From Bin87 sp965232895 (GTDB lineage: Bacteria > Chloroflexota > Dehalococcoidia > Lucifugimonadales > UBA3495): a stretch of 64,000 nucleotides of DNA. The first letter of the stretch is position 1. The number at the start of each line of letters is the position of its first letter. The notes below the pieces were generated by a model. That model saw only the letters and a program-made list of their open reading frames with translations, was not told where the DNA came from and did no database searches. The position numbers and the translations under genes are program-made. The DNA is taken from positions 3,534,001-3,598,000 of the forward strand of contig OZ247430.1 in the NCBI GenBank assembly GCA_965232895.1. Direction: 5' to 3'. Shown piece after piece: positions 33,065 to 42,084 of the stretch.

Positions 33065-34219
33065 ATGACCACAATCGCATCCATCCTGGAACAGGCTCCC
33101 GTCGTGGCCGCGGAGTGGGCCGAAGAACGAGCCGATCGCCAGCAGCGGACCAAGGGCGACCCCGCCGACTACGCGCGCCTGGGCCAGATCGGCGTGCCTC
33201 TATTGGCGGTACCCACCGACCTGGGTGGCACCTGGGAGAGCCTCGAACAGTCCGCGCGTCCCATCTGTTCCATGCTGAGAAAACTGGCCGTGGGCGATCC
33301 GTCCATCACGCTGGCCAGCGCCATGCATCACCTCGTGTTGTCATCGTGGCGCCTGCCCACGGTTCCCGAGCCCTTCACCGCCGGTTGGGTCAAGCAGCGC
33401 AACGCGGTTTTCGACAGCGTTCACAGCGGTTGCTGGTGGGGCACCATCGTCAGTGAGCCGGGCTCAGGCGGAGACACCTCCCGCACCGCCAGCGTTTGCG
33501 AGCCCGACGGCGAAAGCGACTTCGGCTATCGTATCTCCGGCCAGAAACATTTCGGCAGCGGCTCGGGCCTGACGTCATTCATGACCACCCGGGCCCTGGC
33601 CGCCGGTGACGCCGTTCCCGACCTGTTCTTCATGGAGGTGCGAAACCATCCCTGGGATGGCTCCACCGGCTTGAAGCTCACTGCGGAATGGCGCGGGCAT
33701 GGCATGAAGTCCACCAACAGTCACGCTTTTGAGTTTGCCAACTTCCCCGCGACGCGAGTCGCGTGGCCCAACCACCAGGCTGAGCTCATGGGGGCCAACG
33801 GCGGCCTCGGCGCCGCTGCTTTCACGTCAGTGATCGTCGGCGTGGTCGATGCGGCAATGGACCACGTGCGACCGCGCATGAAGAACGGCATGGCCTCTGA
33901 TCCCGGGTTGCGCGCGTACCAGCAGGTCGAATGGGCCCATGCCGAGCAGGAGGCCTGGCTAATCGGCCAGGCGTGGGAGGGCGCCATCCGCTGCCTGGAG
34001 ACCAACACCGGCCGCCGGGAACTCCTTCTGGCCAAGGAGAGTGTGGCTCGCCTCGCGGAGGACTGCCTGGGACGACTCTGCAAGCTATCCGGCGGCAGCG
34101 CCTACACCCGTTACTCGCCGCTGTCCGTGTGGTACGACGACGTGCGCGCTTTGGGCTACCTGCGCCCGCCCTGGGCGCTGGCGTGGGACCAGGTTTTCCA
34201 GCAGAGCCTGGGCGAATGA
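33065..34219 (+). CDS. Acyl-CoA dehydrogenase-family flavoprotein
   Basis: A 384-residue protein of the acyl-CoA dehydrogenase superfamily. It has the GVPLLAVPTDLGGTWES segment, WWGTIVSEPGSGGDTSRTAS (FAD-contacting loop), GYRISGQKHFGSGSGLTSFM and a C-terminal four-helix bundle with KLSGGSAYTRYSPLSVWYDDVRALGYLRPPW. The sequence resembles the DszC/HpaB-like monooxygenase side of the superfamily as much as true dehydrogenases, so a flavin monooxygenase acting on a sulfur or aromatic compound is possible. Its stop overlaps the start of the restriction gene by ATGA. Confidence 0.85.
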   Translation: MTTIASILEQAPVVAAEWAEERADRQQRTKGDPADYARLGQIGVPLLAVPTDLGGTWESLEQSARPICSMLRKLAVGDPSITLASAMHHLVLSSWRLPTVPEPFTAGWVKQRNAVFDSVHSGCWWGTIVSEPGSGGDTSRTASVCEPDGESDFGYRISGQKHFGSGSGLTSFMTTRALAAGDAVPDLFFMEVRNHPWDGSTGLKLTAEWRGHGMKSTNSHAFEFANFPATRVAWPNHQAELMGANGGLGAAAFTSVIVGVVDAAMDHVRPRMKNGMASDPGLRAYQQVEWAHAEQEAWLIGQAWEGAIRCLETNTGRRELLLAKESVARLAEDCLGRLCKLSGGSAYTRYSPLSVWYDDVRALGYLRPPWALAWDQVFQQSLGE

Positions 34220-37200
34220 CACCTCAACGCAGTATGCCATCCCGTACTTTCCGGGATGTCCTCGCCGAGCTGGATGCCGACGCCCGGACCCCGGTGGAAA
34301 AAGGCCGCAGTTTCGAGCGGCTGGTGAAGGCATTTCTGGAATGGGACAAGGCCCAGGCGCGTCGCTTCTCCCGGGTGTGGCTCTGGAGCGACTGGCCAGG
34401 CAGCGGCGGACGGCACGACATCGGAATCGACATCGTGGCTGAAGAAAGGGACGGTGGCGACCTGGTAGCCATCCAGTGCAAGTTTTACGGCCCTTCAACC
34501 CGGATCGTCCGGGAACATGCCAACAGTTTCCTGGGCGCTTACGGCGCTGACGAATTTGCCAAAGGCATTTTCGTGTCCACATCGGATACCTGGACCGACA
34601 ACGCCGTGGATGCCGTCGCCAACTTCGGTAAACCGGTGGCGCGCTGGGGGCCGGACGTTTTCGAGAACTCCTCCATCGACTGGTCAACCTTTGATCTGAA
34701 CAACCCCGGCCGCCTGATGCGGCGGCAGACCAAGGACCTGTACGGCTACCAGGACGCCGCTTTGCAGGACACTTTAGCCGGCTTTGAGGACCACGATCGG
34801 GGCAAGCTGATTATGGCCTGCGGCTCCGGCAAAACCTTTACCGCCTTGCGCATTGCCGAGCGGGTGGCCGGAACCGGCGGGACCGTCCTGTTCCTCACGC
34901 CTTCCATCTCGCTGTTGTCCCAATCGCTGATTGACTGGGCCAACGACGCCGACCTGCCCCTGAAACCGTTCGCCGTCTGCTCCGACACCAGGGCTGGCAG
35001 GCGAAGCAGCGACGATGAGGATATGTCGCCCTACGACCTCGCCGAAACGCCTTCCACCGACCCGGAGCAGCTGGCGGCAAGGTTCAGACGCGCCGACCTG
35101 CCGAACAACATGAGCGTGGTTTTCTCCACCTACCAGTCGCTGGACGTGGTGGCGGCGGCGCAGCAGCGCGCCAACGGCTTGCCGGAATTCGACCTCATCA
35201 TCTGTGACGAGGCCCACCGCACCACCGGCGTAAGCGCCAAACGTTTGACCGGACAGGACGAATCCAACTTCCAGCGCGTTCACGACAACGGGCTCATCGC
35301 CGGCAAGAAGCGGCTGTATATGACCGCCACGCCGCGCATCTACGGCGACCGGGCCCGGCGCAAGGCCAACGACAGCCAACTGGTGCTGGCCTCGATGGAC
35401 GACGCATCGCTGTACGGCCCGGAGTTTCACCGCCTGGGATTTGGCAAGGCCATCGAGTTAGGCATCCTTTCAGACTACAAGGTGGTCATCTTCAACGTTG
35501 ACCAGGAACAGACCGGCATCGACCTGGACGCGCTGCTGTCGGATTCCGCGAGCGAAGTGAACATGGACAACGGCGCCCGCATGGTGGGCTGCTGGAACGG
35601 CCTGGGCAAACGCGCCGCCGCCGGCCTGGACTTCGGCGACGACGCTCAACCGGCGAAACGCGCCGTGGCCTTCAGCAACGCCATCCGCCAGTCCAAACAA
35701 TTCACCGAGTACTTCCCCCAGGTTATCGAGGCTTGCATCAACGCCGCCGGCGACAACCCGGAGAACACCCTGCGCTGCCAGGTTGACCACGTTGACGGCA
35801 CCCAGAACGCGCTGCACCGCGCCGAACGTCTGGCCTGGCTGCGGCAGGAACCGGAGGCCGGTGTCTGTAAAATCCTGTCCAACGCCCGCTGTCTCACCGA
35901 GGGCATTGACGTGCCGGCCCTGGACGCCATCCTGTTCCTGCATCCCCGCAAGTCGGAGATTGACGTGGTGCAGGCTGTGGGCCGGGTGATGCGCAAGTCG
36001 CCGGGCAAGCAGTACGGCTACATCATCCTGCCCATCGCCCAGGCGCCGGGAGCCACGGCACAGGAGACCGTCAACGAAAGCGCCTACAAGGCGGTGTGGC
36101 AGGTCATCAACGCCATCAACGCCCACGACGACCGCTTTGAAGCCAAAATCAACCAACTGGCCCTCACCCTGGAACGGCCCGCGCCCGACCACTACACCAT
36201 TGACGGCGACATCGCGGAACCCGGTGAATCGGAATCCAGCGACGCCGCCGGCGAAGAGGGCATCCAGGGCAAGCTGCTCATCGCCGGCTCACCCGAACTG
36301 CGCGACGCCATCCTGGCCAAAGTCGTGGACAAGTACTCCGACCCCCGCTATTGGGAAAAATGGGCCGACACCATCCGCGCCATCTCCGCCCGCCACGAGG
36401 CCCGTATCCGCGCCCTGGTGGGCGGCCCCGACCCCGAGGTGCGCGAAACCTTCCAGACTTTCCTCGCCGGCATACGCAACAACCTCAACGATGGCATTAC
36501 CGAAGACGACGCCATCAGTATGCTGTCCCAACACCTGGTGTCCCGCCCGGTGTTCGACGCTCTGTTCGAGGACTACGCCTTCACCGCGCTCAACCCGGTG
36601 TCCCGGGCGATGCAGGACACACTGGACAGCCTGGAGCAGCGGGGGCTGGAAAAGGAAACCGCCGACCTGGACAACTTCTACCGGGACGTGCGCGTCTGCG
36701 TGCAGGGGCTGACTTCGGCGTCGGCCCGGCAGAAAATTATCGCCGAACTGTACCAGCGGTTCTTCCAGCTGGCCCTGGCCGACGTGGCCAAGCGCATGGG
36801 CATCGTGCATACCCCCACCGAGGTGGTCGATTACGTCGTCCGCAGCGTGGAGGACGTGCTGCAAAGCGAGTTCGGCGCGTCGGTCAGCGACGCGGGTGTC
36901 CACGTCATTGACCCCTTCGTCGGCACCGGCACCTTTATCACCCGGCTGCTGCAAAGCGGACTCATCAACGACGCCGACCTGAAGCGCAAGTACGCCGGCG
37001 AACTGCACGCCAACGACATCATGCTGCTGGCCTACTATATCGCCGCCGTCAACATCGAGGCCGCCTACCACGACCGGGCCAACGCGGACGAGTACGCGCC
37101 CTTTGAGGGCATCGTGCTCACCGACACCTTCCAGTCCGCCGAGGTCGGCGACCCCATGGACGAGGCGCTGTTCCCGCGCAACAACGCCCGCATCGAACGG

Positions 37201-39354
37201 CAGAAAGCGCTGGACATCCGCGTCGTCATCGGCAACCCGCCCTGGTCGGCCACCAACACCCGCCGGTATCCCACCATCGACGGCAAGATACAGCAGGGGT
37301 ACGCGGAACCGTCCAACACCAAGCATTTATCCGCCCTGTATGACCCTTATGTCCGCGCCATCCGCCAGGCGTCGGACCGCGTGCAGAGCAGCCCAGAGGG
37401 TGGGGTGGTAGCTTTTGTCACCAACGGCGGGTTTATTGATTCCAACGCCTTTGACGGCTTCCGCAAAGCATTGGCCCAGGAGTTTCACGCCGTCTATTGC
37501 TACAACCTCCGCGGCGACCAGCGGACGGCCGGCGAGCAATCCCGGCAGGAAGGAGGCAAGATTTTCGGTTCCGGCAGCCGCGCCGGAGTAGCAGTTCTGA
37601 TCTTGGTCAAAAAACCCGGCTCGCCAACCGGGGCGACGATTTACTACCGCGACATCGGCGACTACCTCACCCGCGAGCTAAAGCTGGACATTCTGGACAA
37701 GTCCAGCCTGGCGACTACGGATTGGCAGGTAATCACGCCCAATGAGTATGGTGACTGGATAAATCAGCGCAATGACGTATTTCAGTCCTTGCGACCACTG
37801 GCTCCAGTTGAAATTGATTCACAGGGAAACCAAACTCAGGGTTGCCCAATTTTCGTCGGTGAGACTTTGGGTTTGCAGACTGGCCGTGACGCTTGGTGCT
37901 ACAACTCATCGGACAGCCGGCTCAAAAGCAACATTCGTCGCAGCGTGGATTTCTACAATAGCCAAGTGCAAGGGTTTATGGCTACCACCCCTACAGGTTC
38001 GGTGGCCAGGCTGCGTGACCAAGCCAAAAACTTCGTAACCGACGATCCTTCCAGATTCCACTGGAGGGAGGAAATCTATCGGGACTTGGCCAGGGGAACG
38101 ATGTACATGGTTGATGACGCTGACTTTGTAACGAGCGTGTATCGACCCTATTTCAAACAGCGGCTGTACTTCAACCGTCAGTTGAATTGCCGTATTCGTG
38201 AGTTTCCACTGATTTACCCTGGCGCTGACTCGGCCAACCTTGGCATCAGCATAGTCAGCCAAGGTTCAAACAATCCATTCCATGCCTGGATAACTGACAA
38301 AATACCCGACAGTGAACTCACGTCGCACACCGTTTATTTCCCACGCTATCGCTACGTTCCCGCCCAAGCCCTGACGCAACCGCCGGATGCGAAAAACCCG
38401 GAGCTGGAGCGGGTTAGCAACATCAACCCCAACGCCTTATCCCAATTCAGAGAGCATTACGCCGACCCGGACATCACCGACGACGACCTGTTCTACTACA
38501 CCTACGGGATGCTGCACTGCCGGCAGTGGCGGGAAGCCTTTGCCGACGACCTGACCAAGACCGCGGCCCGCATTCCCATGGCGGCGACGGCGGACGACTT
38601 CCGCGCCTTCGTCGCGGCCGGCCGGGAGTTGGCGGATCTGCACGTGAACTACGAAAGCGTGGAACCCTACCCGCTGGAGGAGATCCGCGCGCCGGGCTGG
38701 GACGCCGACGCCCCAAATGCCTACCGGGTGGAGAAAATGGCCTACCCCGGCCGGCGGCCAAGGGGCAACCTGAACCCCTCGCGCATCATCTACAACGCCG
38801 GCATCACGCTGGCCGGCATCCCCCCCGAGGCCCACGAGTACCGCCTGGGCAGCCGCTCCGCGTTGGACTGGCTCGTTGACCGCTACCAGGTCAAGATCGA
38901 CAAGAAGAGCGGCATCGTTAACGACCCCAACGACTGGTGCGCCGAGCAGGGCAACCCGCGCTATATCCTGGACCTCATCAAGCGCGTAACCACGGTTAGC
39001 GTCAAGACGGTGGAAATTGTGCGCAACCTGCCCTACCTGCGATTTGACGTTGACGATGCCCTCCCGCCGGACGCCGCAAGGTTCCATCAGCTGGCCGACC
39101 GGTGGGAAGACGAAACGGCATACTTTTCCAACTTTCGCCAGATTGCGCAGCATCCGGCCTACCGGGAAATCCTGGACATGGGCATCAGCGTAGCGCCGCT
39201 GATAATGGAGCGCCTGGATGCCGGAGGATGGCGCTGGTTATCTGCGCTGACCGCCATCACCGCCGCCGACCCTGTACCGCCACAAGACCGGGGCAACGTC
39301 CCGGCCATGAAAAAGGCGTGGCTGGAGTGGGGCCGGCGCAATGGCTACGCCTAG
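34216..39354 (+). CDS. Type ISP restriction-modification enzyme (nuclease-helicase-methyltransferase)
   Basis: A single 1712-residue polypeptide of the LlaGI/LlaBIII class. In order: an Mrr-like nuclease (Asp72, then Gln87 and Lys89 in IQCKF); an SF2 helicase-translocase with Walker A GSGKT (Lys206), DEAH at 331-334, MTATPRIYG and the QAVGRVMRK arginine-finger motif; a helical coupler; an N6-adenine methylase with DPFVGTGTF (residue 899) and NPPWS (residue 1007); and a C-terminal target-recognition region. Known type ISP enzymes methylate one strand, translocate and cut between head-to-head sites. The ATG at 34216 overlaps the preceding TGA, and all main motifs are intact. Confidence 0.95.
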   Translation: MTPQRSMPSRTFRDVLAELDADARTPVEKGRSFERLVKAFLEWDKAQARRFSRVWLWSDWPGSGGRHDIGIDIVAEERDGGDLVAIQCKFYGPSTRIVREHANSFLGAYGADEFAKGIFVSTSDTWTDNAVDAVANFGKPVARWGPDVFENSSIDWSTFDLNNPGRLMRRQTKDLYGYQDAALQDTLAGFEDHDRGKLIMACGSGKTFTALRIAERVAGTGGTVLFLTPSISLLSQSLIDWANDADLPLKPFAVCSDTRAGRRSSDDEDMSPYDLAETPSTDPEQLAARFRRADLPNNMSVVFSTYQSLDVVAAAQQRANGLPEFDLIICDEAHRTTGVSAKRLTGQDESNFQRVHDNGLIAGKKRLYMTATPRIYGDRARRKANDSQLVLASMDDASLYGPEFHRLGFGKAIELGILSDYKVVIFNVDQEQTGIDLDALLSDSASEVNMDNGARMVGCWNGLGKRAAAGLDFGDDAQPAKRAVAFSNAIRQSKQFTEYFPQVIEACINAAGDNPENTLRCQVDHVDGTQNALHRAERLAWLRQEPEAGVCKILSNARCLTEGIDVPALDAILFLHPRKSEIDVVQAVGRVMRKSPGKQYGYIILPIAQAPGATAQETVNESAYKAVWQVINAINAHDDRFEAKINQLALTLERPAPDHYTIDGDIAEPGESESSDAAGEEGIQGKLLIAGSPELRDAILAKVVDKYSDPRYWEKWADTIRAISARHEARIRALVGGPDPEVRETFQTFLAGIRNNLNDGITEDDAISMLSQHLVSRPVFDALFEDYAFTALNPVSRAMQDTLDSLEQRGLEKETADLDNFYRDVRVCVQGLTSASARQKIIAELYQRFFQLALADVAKRMGIVHTPTEVVDYVVRSVEDVLQSEFGASVSDAGVHVIDPFVGTGTFITRLLQSGLINDADLKRKYAGELHANDIMLLAYYIAAVNIEAAYHDRANADEYAPFEGIVLTDTFQSAEVGDPMDEALFPRNNARIERQKALDIRVVIGNPPWSATNTRRYPTIDGKIQQGYAEPSNTKHLSALYDPYVRAIRQASDRVQSSPEGGVVAFVTNGGFIDSNAFDGFRKALAQEFHAVYCYNLRGDQRTAGEQSRQEGGKIFGSGSRAGVAVLILVKKPGSPTGATIYYRDIGDYLTRELKLDILDKSSLATTDWQVITPNEYGDWINQRNDVFQSLRPLAPVEIDSQGNQTQGCPIFVGETLGLQTGRDAWCYNSSDSRLKSNIRRSVDFYNSQVQGFMATTPTGSVARLRDQAKNFVTDDPSRFHWREEIYRDLARGTMYMVDDADFVTSVYRPYFKQRLYFNRQLNCRIREFPLIYPGADSANLGISIVSQGSNNPFHAWITDKIPDSELTSHTVYFPRYRYVPAQALTQPPDAKNPELERVSNINPNALSQFREHYADPDITDDDLFYYTYGMLHCRQWREAFADDLTKTAARIPMAATADDFRAFVAAGRELADLHVNYESVEPYPLEEIRAPGWDADAPNAYRVEKMAYPGRRPRGNLNPSRIIYNAGITLAGIPPEAHEYRLGSRSALDWLVDRYQVKIDKKSGIVNDPNDWCAEQGNPRYILDLIKRVTTVSVKTVEIVRNLPYLRFDVDDALPPDAARFHQLADRWEDETAYFSNFRQIAQHPAYREILDMGISVAPLIMERLDAGGWRWLSALTAITAADPVPPQDRGNVPAMKKAWLEWGRRNGYA

Positions 39355-39784
39355 AAACCGAATTATCATATCTCGGTTATGTCCCCACTTGGACGCCGAG
39401 GGCTACGAAGTCGTCGCTCCGGCATCGGATGATTACAACTGCATTGCGTACGCGGCCGGCGATACCGAACGATGGTGGGACCACACCGAACTCGGTTATT
39501 GGCCACCGGGGGTCGAACGGTCTCACACCTTGGAAGCGTTAGCCGCCGTTTTCAGAACGTTGGAATTCATTGCTACCGATAACCCTGACCTGGAATACGG
39601 TTATGAGAAAATCGCGCTCTATGCTGATTCCGAAGGTTACACGCACGCCGCCCTGCAAGCACCGGATGGGAAATGGCGCAGCAAGATGGGAGATCTTGAA
39701 CTCATCCAGCACCGAGCGCCCACCTCTCTTGACGGTGGCCTTTACGGGAACGCCGAGATTTACATGCGGCGGAGACAGGAATAG
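39341..39784 (+). CDS. DUF7689-like protein, possible papain-fold member
   Basis: A 147-residue protein whose ATG lies 14 bp inside the end of the restriction gene, with GGAG upstream, so it is probably translated with it. The pattern is DYNCIAYAAGDTERWW (Cys34), YWPPGVERSHTLEAL, YEKIALYADSEGYTHAALQ (His102) and KWRSKMGDLELIQH. Cys and His in this arrangement, with His in the THAALQ strand, suggest a papain-like thiol hydrolase fold; that is inference. The family resembles DUF7689 hypothetical proteins. It could be an accessory of the restriction system or a separate small enzyme. Confidence 0.75.
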   Translation: MATPRNRIIISRLCPHLDAEGYEVVAPASDDYNCIAYAAGDTERWWDHTELGYWPPGVERSHTLEALAAVFRTLEFIATDNPDLEYGYEKIALYADSEGYTHAALQAPDGKWRSKMGDLELIQHRAPTSLDGGLYGNAEIYMRRRQE

Positions 39785-39853
39785 TGTACAACCTGTCAAT
39801 CGCAATATCCCGTCCATCCATGCCAAACTGAACCTATTGGCGTCTCCGCTGCC

Positions 39854-39872
39854 GGAGGAGTAAAATACCTCC
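39854..39872 (+). promoter_or_regulatory. Hairpin over the ribosome-binding site
   Basis: GGAGG (39854-39858) can pair with CCTCC (39868-39872) across a 9-base loop. The ATG of the next gene is at 39874. This would hide the Shine-Dalgarno sequence, so translation of the small membrane protein may be low or conditional. Confidence 0.4.
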
Positions 39873-39873
39873 C

Positions 39874-40164
39874 ATGGTTGGGTACGCTAGGCGCAACGTC
39901 GCCATGTTGACCTCCATCGGCGCGATGGTGGCCACAATCCTGTTGATCATCTTCCTCGGTGCGTGGGCGGTTTCGGCCGCCGGCGATGCGGATCTCTCCA
40001 GCCTCGCCAACACTGCCACCGCCGGATTTGCCGGGACCACTTACGAGCCCGGCTCGGCGCCCGCCGCTTCTGACGCCGATTCTGTCCCTCGTTTGGCTTC
40101 GGCGACCCCGGTCTCCGAGACCTGGTGGGGCAAGTCTTTCCTCGTAGCGTGCCCGCTGCATTGA
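39874..40164 (+). CDS. Small single-pass membrane or secreted protein
   Basis: A 96-residue protein with one strong hydrophobic segment (MLTSIGAMVATILLIIFLGAWAVSAAG) followed by an Ala/Ser/Asp-rich region. It could be a membrane-anchored or exported peptide. I recognise no family. The ATG at 39874 has its GGAGG 15 bases upstream within a hairpin; ATG at 39904 is an alternative start. It lies 32 bp before the MFS gene and may be co-transcribed with it. Codon use is like its neighbours, but the evidence for a real gene is moderate. Confidence 0.5.
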   Translation: MVGYARRNVAMLTSIGAMVATILLIIFLGAWAVSAAGDADLSSLANTATAGFAGTTYEPGSAPAASDADSVPRLASATPVSETWWGKSFLVACPLH

Positions 40165-40196
40165 CCCTCTGATTCCCCTGTAGGAGATCACTCCGA

Positions 40197-41648
40197 ATGG
40201 CTTCCCTTTACGGACTCCGCCGACCCACCAGACGGTTTCATTATGCGTGGGTGATTCTGGGCATCCTTGCCGTCGTGCAGATTTTCGGCCAGTCGATTTC
40301 CATGTCGGCTGGCATCATGATTCCAGAGCTCCGCGAGCCCCTGGCCGAAGGCGGCAAGTTCGGTTGGCCGGTGGGCCTCATCGGCGCGGCCCTGGCCGGG
40401 TACTACCTGGTGGGTTCGCTCACGTCGCCCTACAGCGGCCGCCTCGGCGACACCCTGGGAGCGCGCAAGCTGCTAGTGGCCGGCGGCATCCTGTTCGGTA
40501 CGAGCATGATCCTGATCGGGTTCATCACGCACATCTGGCAGTTCTTCATCGTTTACAGCGTGATGCTTGCGCTGACCTCTTCCATCACCATCGTCCCGTT
40601 GATGGCCGCCGTAAACCCCTGGTTCAAGCGCCGGCTCGGGTTGGGGATCGGCCTGATGTGGGCGGCCGGCGGATTGGGCGCAGCGCTGTTGGCTCCGGTC
40701 TATTCCATCTTGCTGGAGCAGTTCGGCTGGACCACCACCTTCGTTTGCATCGGCGCGTTCGGCGGCGGGATCACGCTTCTGCTGGCGCCTTTCTTCCGCA
40801 ACCAGCCGGCAGAGAAAGGGCTGCTCGCCTATGGCGCAAGCCCGCATGACCGGCCCGCGAAGGTTTTCAGCCCGGACGCCGCCAGGGTCAGGCTCCAGGT
40901 CTTCCAGAAGCAGATGCGACACACCCGCGCTTTCTGGAACCTGCCGGTGATTCACGGACTGGGCTGTGCCGGTCACGGCATCGTCCTGATCTACGTGATT
41001 GACTATGCCGTGAAAGAGGGGGTGCTGTTCACCACGGCCGCGGTGATCCTCACGCTGATCCAGATATTCAGCATCGCCGGTCGGTTCGCCGTGCCCATCA
41101 TCACCGAACGCGTCGGCGGCAAGCCGATCATGGCCACCGCACTGGCAATCCAGGCCCTCTCGGTCGGTTTGCTTCTCCTCCCTTCGGGCGTCCTGGGATA
41201 CACCGCGAATATTGGTTTGCCATTCGTGGGATCGTTCGAGATTCCATTGGCATTCTTCCTCTTCGGAATGGTGTTCGGGCTGGGATTCGGCGGCGAAATG
41301 TCCGCTTACCCGGTGGTCAACCGCCAGTACTACGGAACCGGCCCCGTCGGCTCGGTGTATGGAATGCAGATCTCCGGGGCCATGATGGGCCACTGCATAT
41401 CCACCGTGGCGGCCGGTTTCATCATCCAGTTCCTGAGCTTTGGACACGCCTTCCTGTTGTCCATGGCCTTCAGCGGCCTGGGCGTGATCATCATCATGAC
41501 CCTGGAAACCACCAAGCGTGAACTGATCCCCAATTGGGAAGACCAGCTGCCCGCGGAAGCCCGCACCGCTCCACCGCCGGCCATGGTGCCCCCCGCGGCG
41601 GCCGCCACCGGCGTCGCTTTTGGCAGCGCCGGCGGCGACGGCAACTAA
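40197..41648 (+). CDS. MFS transporter (monocarboxylate/oxalate-formate antiporter-like)
   Basis: A 483-residue major facilitator with twelve predicted membrane segments. N-terminal HYAWVILGILAVVQIFGQSIS and the loop SGRLGDTLGARKLLVAGG (motif A-like) are typical; a second half begins near residue 235 (AFWNLPVIHGLGCAGHGIVLIYV). The similarity is to the OFA/monocarboxylate group, which carries organic acids, but the substrate cannot be read from sequence. AGGAGAT precedes the ATG. The C-terminal tail is Ala/Pro-rich. Confidence 0.9.
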   Translation: MASLYGLRRPTRRFHYAWVILGILAVVQIFGQSISMSAGIMIPELREPLAEGGKFGWPVGLIGAALAGYYLVGSLTSPYSGRLGDTLGARKLLVAGGILFGTSMILIGFITHIWQFFIVYSVMLALTSSITIVPLMAAVNPWFKRRLGLGIGLMWAAGGLGAALLAPVYSILLEQFGWTTTFVCIGAFGGGITLLLAPFFRNQPAEKGLLAYGASPHDRPAKVFSPDAARVRLQVFQKQMRHTRAFWNLPVIHGLGCAGHGIVLIYVIDYAVKEGVLFTTAAVILTLIQIFSIAGRFAVPIITERVGGKPIMATALAIQALSVGLLLLPSGVLGYTANIGLPFVGSFEIPLAFFLFGMVFGLGFGGEMSAYPVVNRQYYGTGPVGSVYGMQISGAMMGHCISTVAAGFIIQFLSFGHAFLLSMAFSGLGVIIIMTLETTKRELIPNWEDQLPAEARTAPPPAMVPPAAAATGVAFGSAGGDGN

Positions 41649-41672
41649 CCGATCCGCAGACTGCCCGTTGCC

Positions 41673-42071
41673 ATGACTACCGACCTGGCGTTCCTGTGCG
41701 ACTCTGCCCTGGAGGATCGGGGCAAGTTGTACGCCCTTGGTGTGGGCATCGACGGGGTGTCGGGCGGTTCGCTGCCGATGACTCACCCCCGCTTCGTCGT
41801 GGTTTGCGTGATGCGCTACTCCATTGTGGAGGCCGGCGACAAGCGCATGGCGATCCGTTTGCTGACCCCCGACGCCCGGGATGCCGTCCCGCCCATCGAG
41901 CAGGACATTACCCTTCCCGCACGCGACGGCGTTGTGGACGCCACCGCCAGGATCATCGCCGAGGTTAACGGGGTCACTTTCAACCAGGGCGGGCCCCACG
42001 CCTTCCACGTCGCCATCGACGGCGCGGAAGTGGCCCGGCTGCCCATCAACGTCAGCGTGCGCGGTTCCTGA
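41673..42071 (+). CDS. DUF6941-like small beta-sandwich protein
   Basis: A 132-residue protein with LAFLCDSALEDRGKLYALGVGIDGVSG at the start and a terminal strand pattern AFHVAIDGAEVARLPINVSV. This layout (opening with a declaration-like AFLCDSA strand, ending with a ligand-like beta hairpin) matches DUF6941, a family with no function assigned. It follows the MFS gene by 24 bp and precedes the HAM1-like gene by 13 bp, so it is part of the same run. No signal peptide or membrane segment is seen. Confidence 0.65.
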   Translation: MTTDLAFLCDSALEDRGKLYALGVGIDGVSGGSLPMTHPRFVVVCVMRYSIVEAGDKRMAIRLLTPDARDAVPPIEQDITLPARDGVVDATARIIAEVNGVTFNQGGPHAFHVAIDGAEVARLPINVSVRGS

Positions 42072-42084
42072 TCGCGGATCAACA

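Noticed and set aside
33931..34215. An N-terminal extension of the type ISP enzyme
   Set aside because: It would lie wholly inside the flavoprotein gene in another frame; the ATG at 34216 in an ATGA overlap is a better start.
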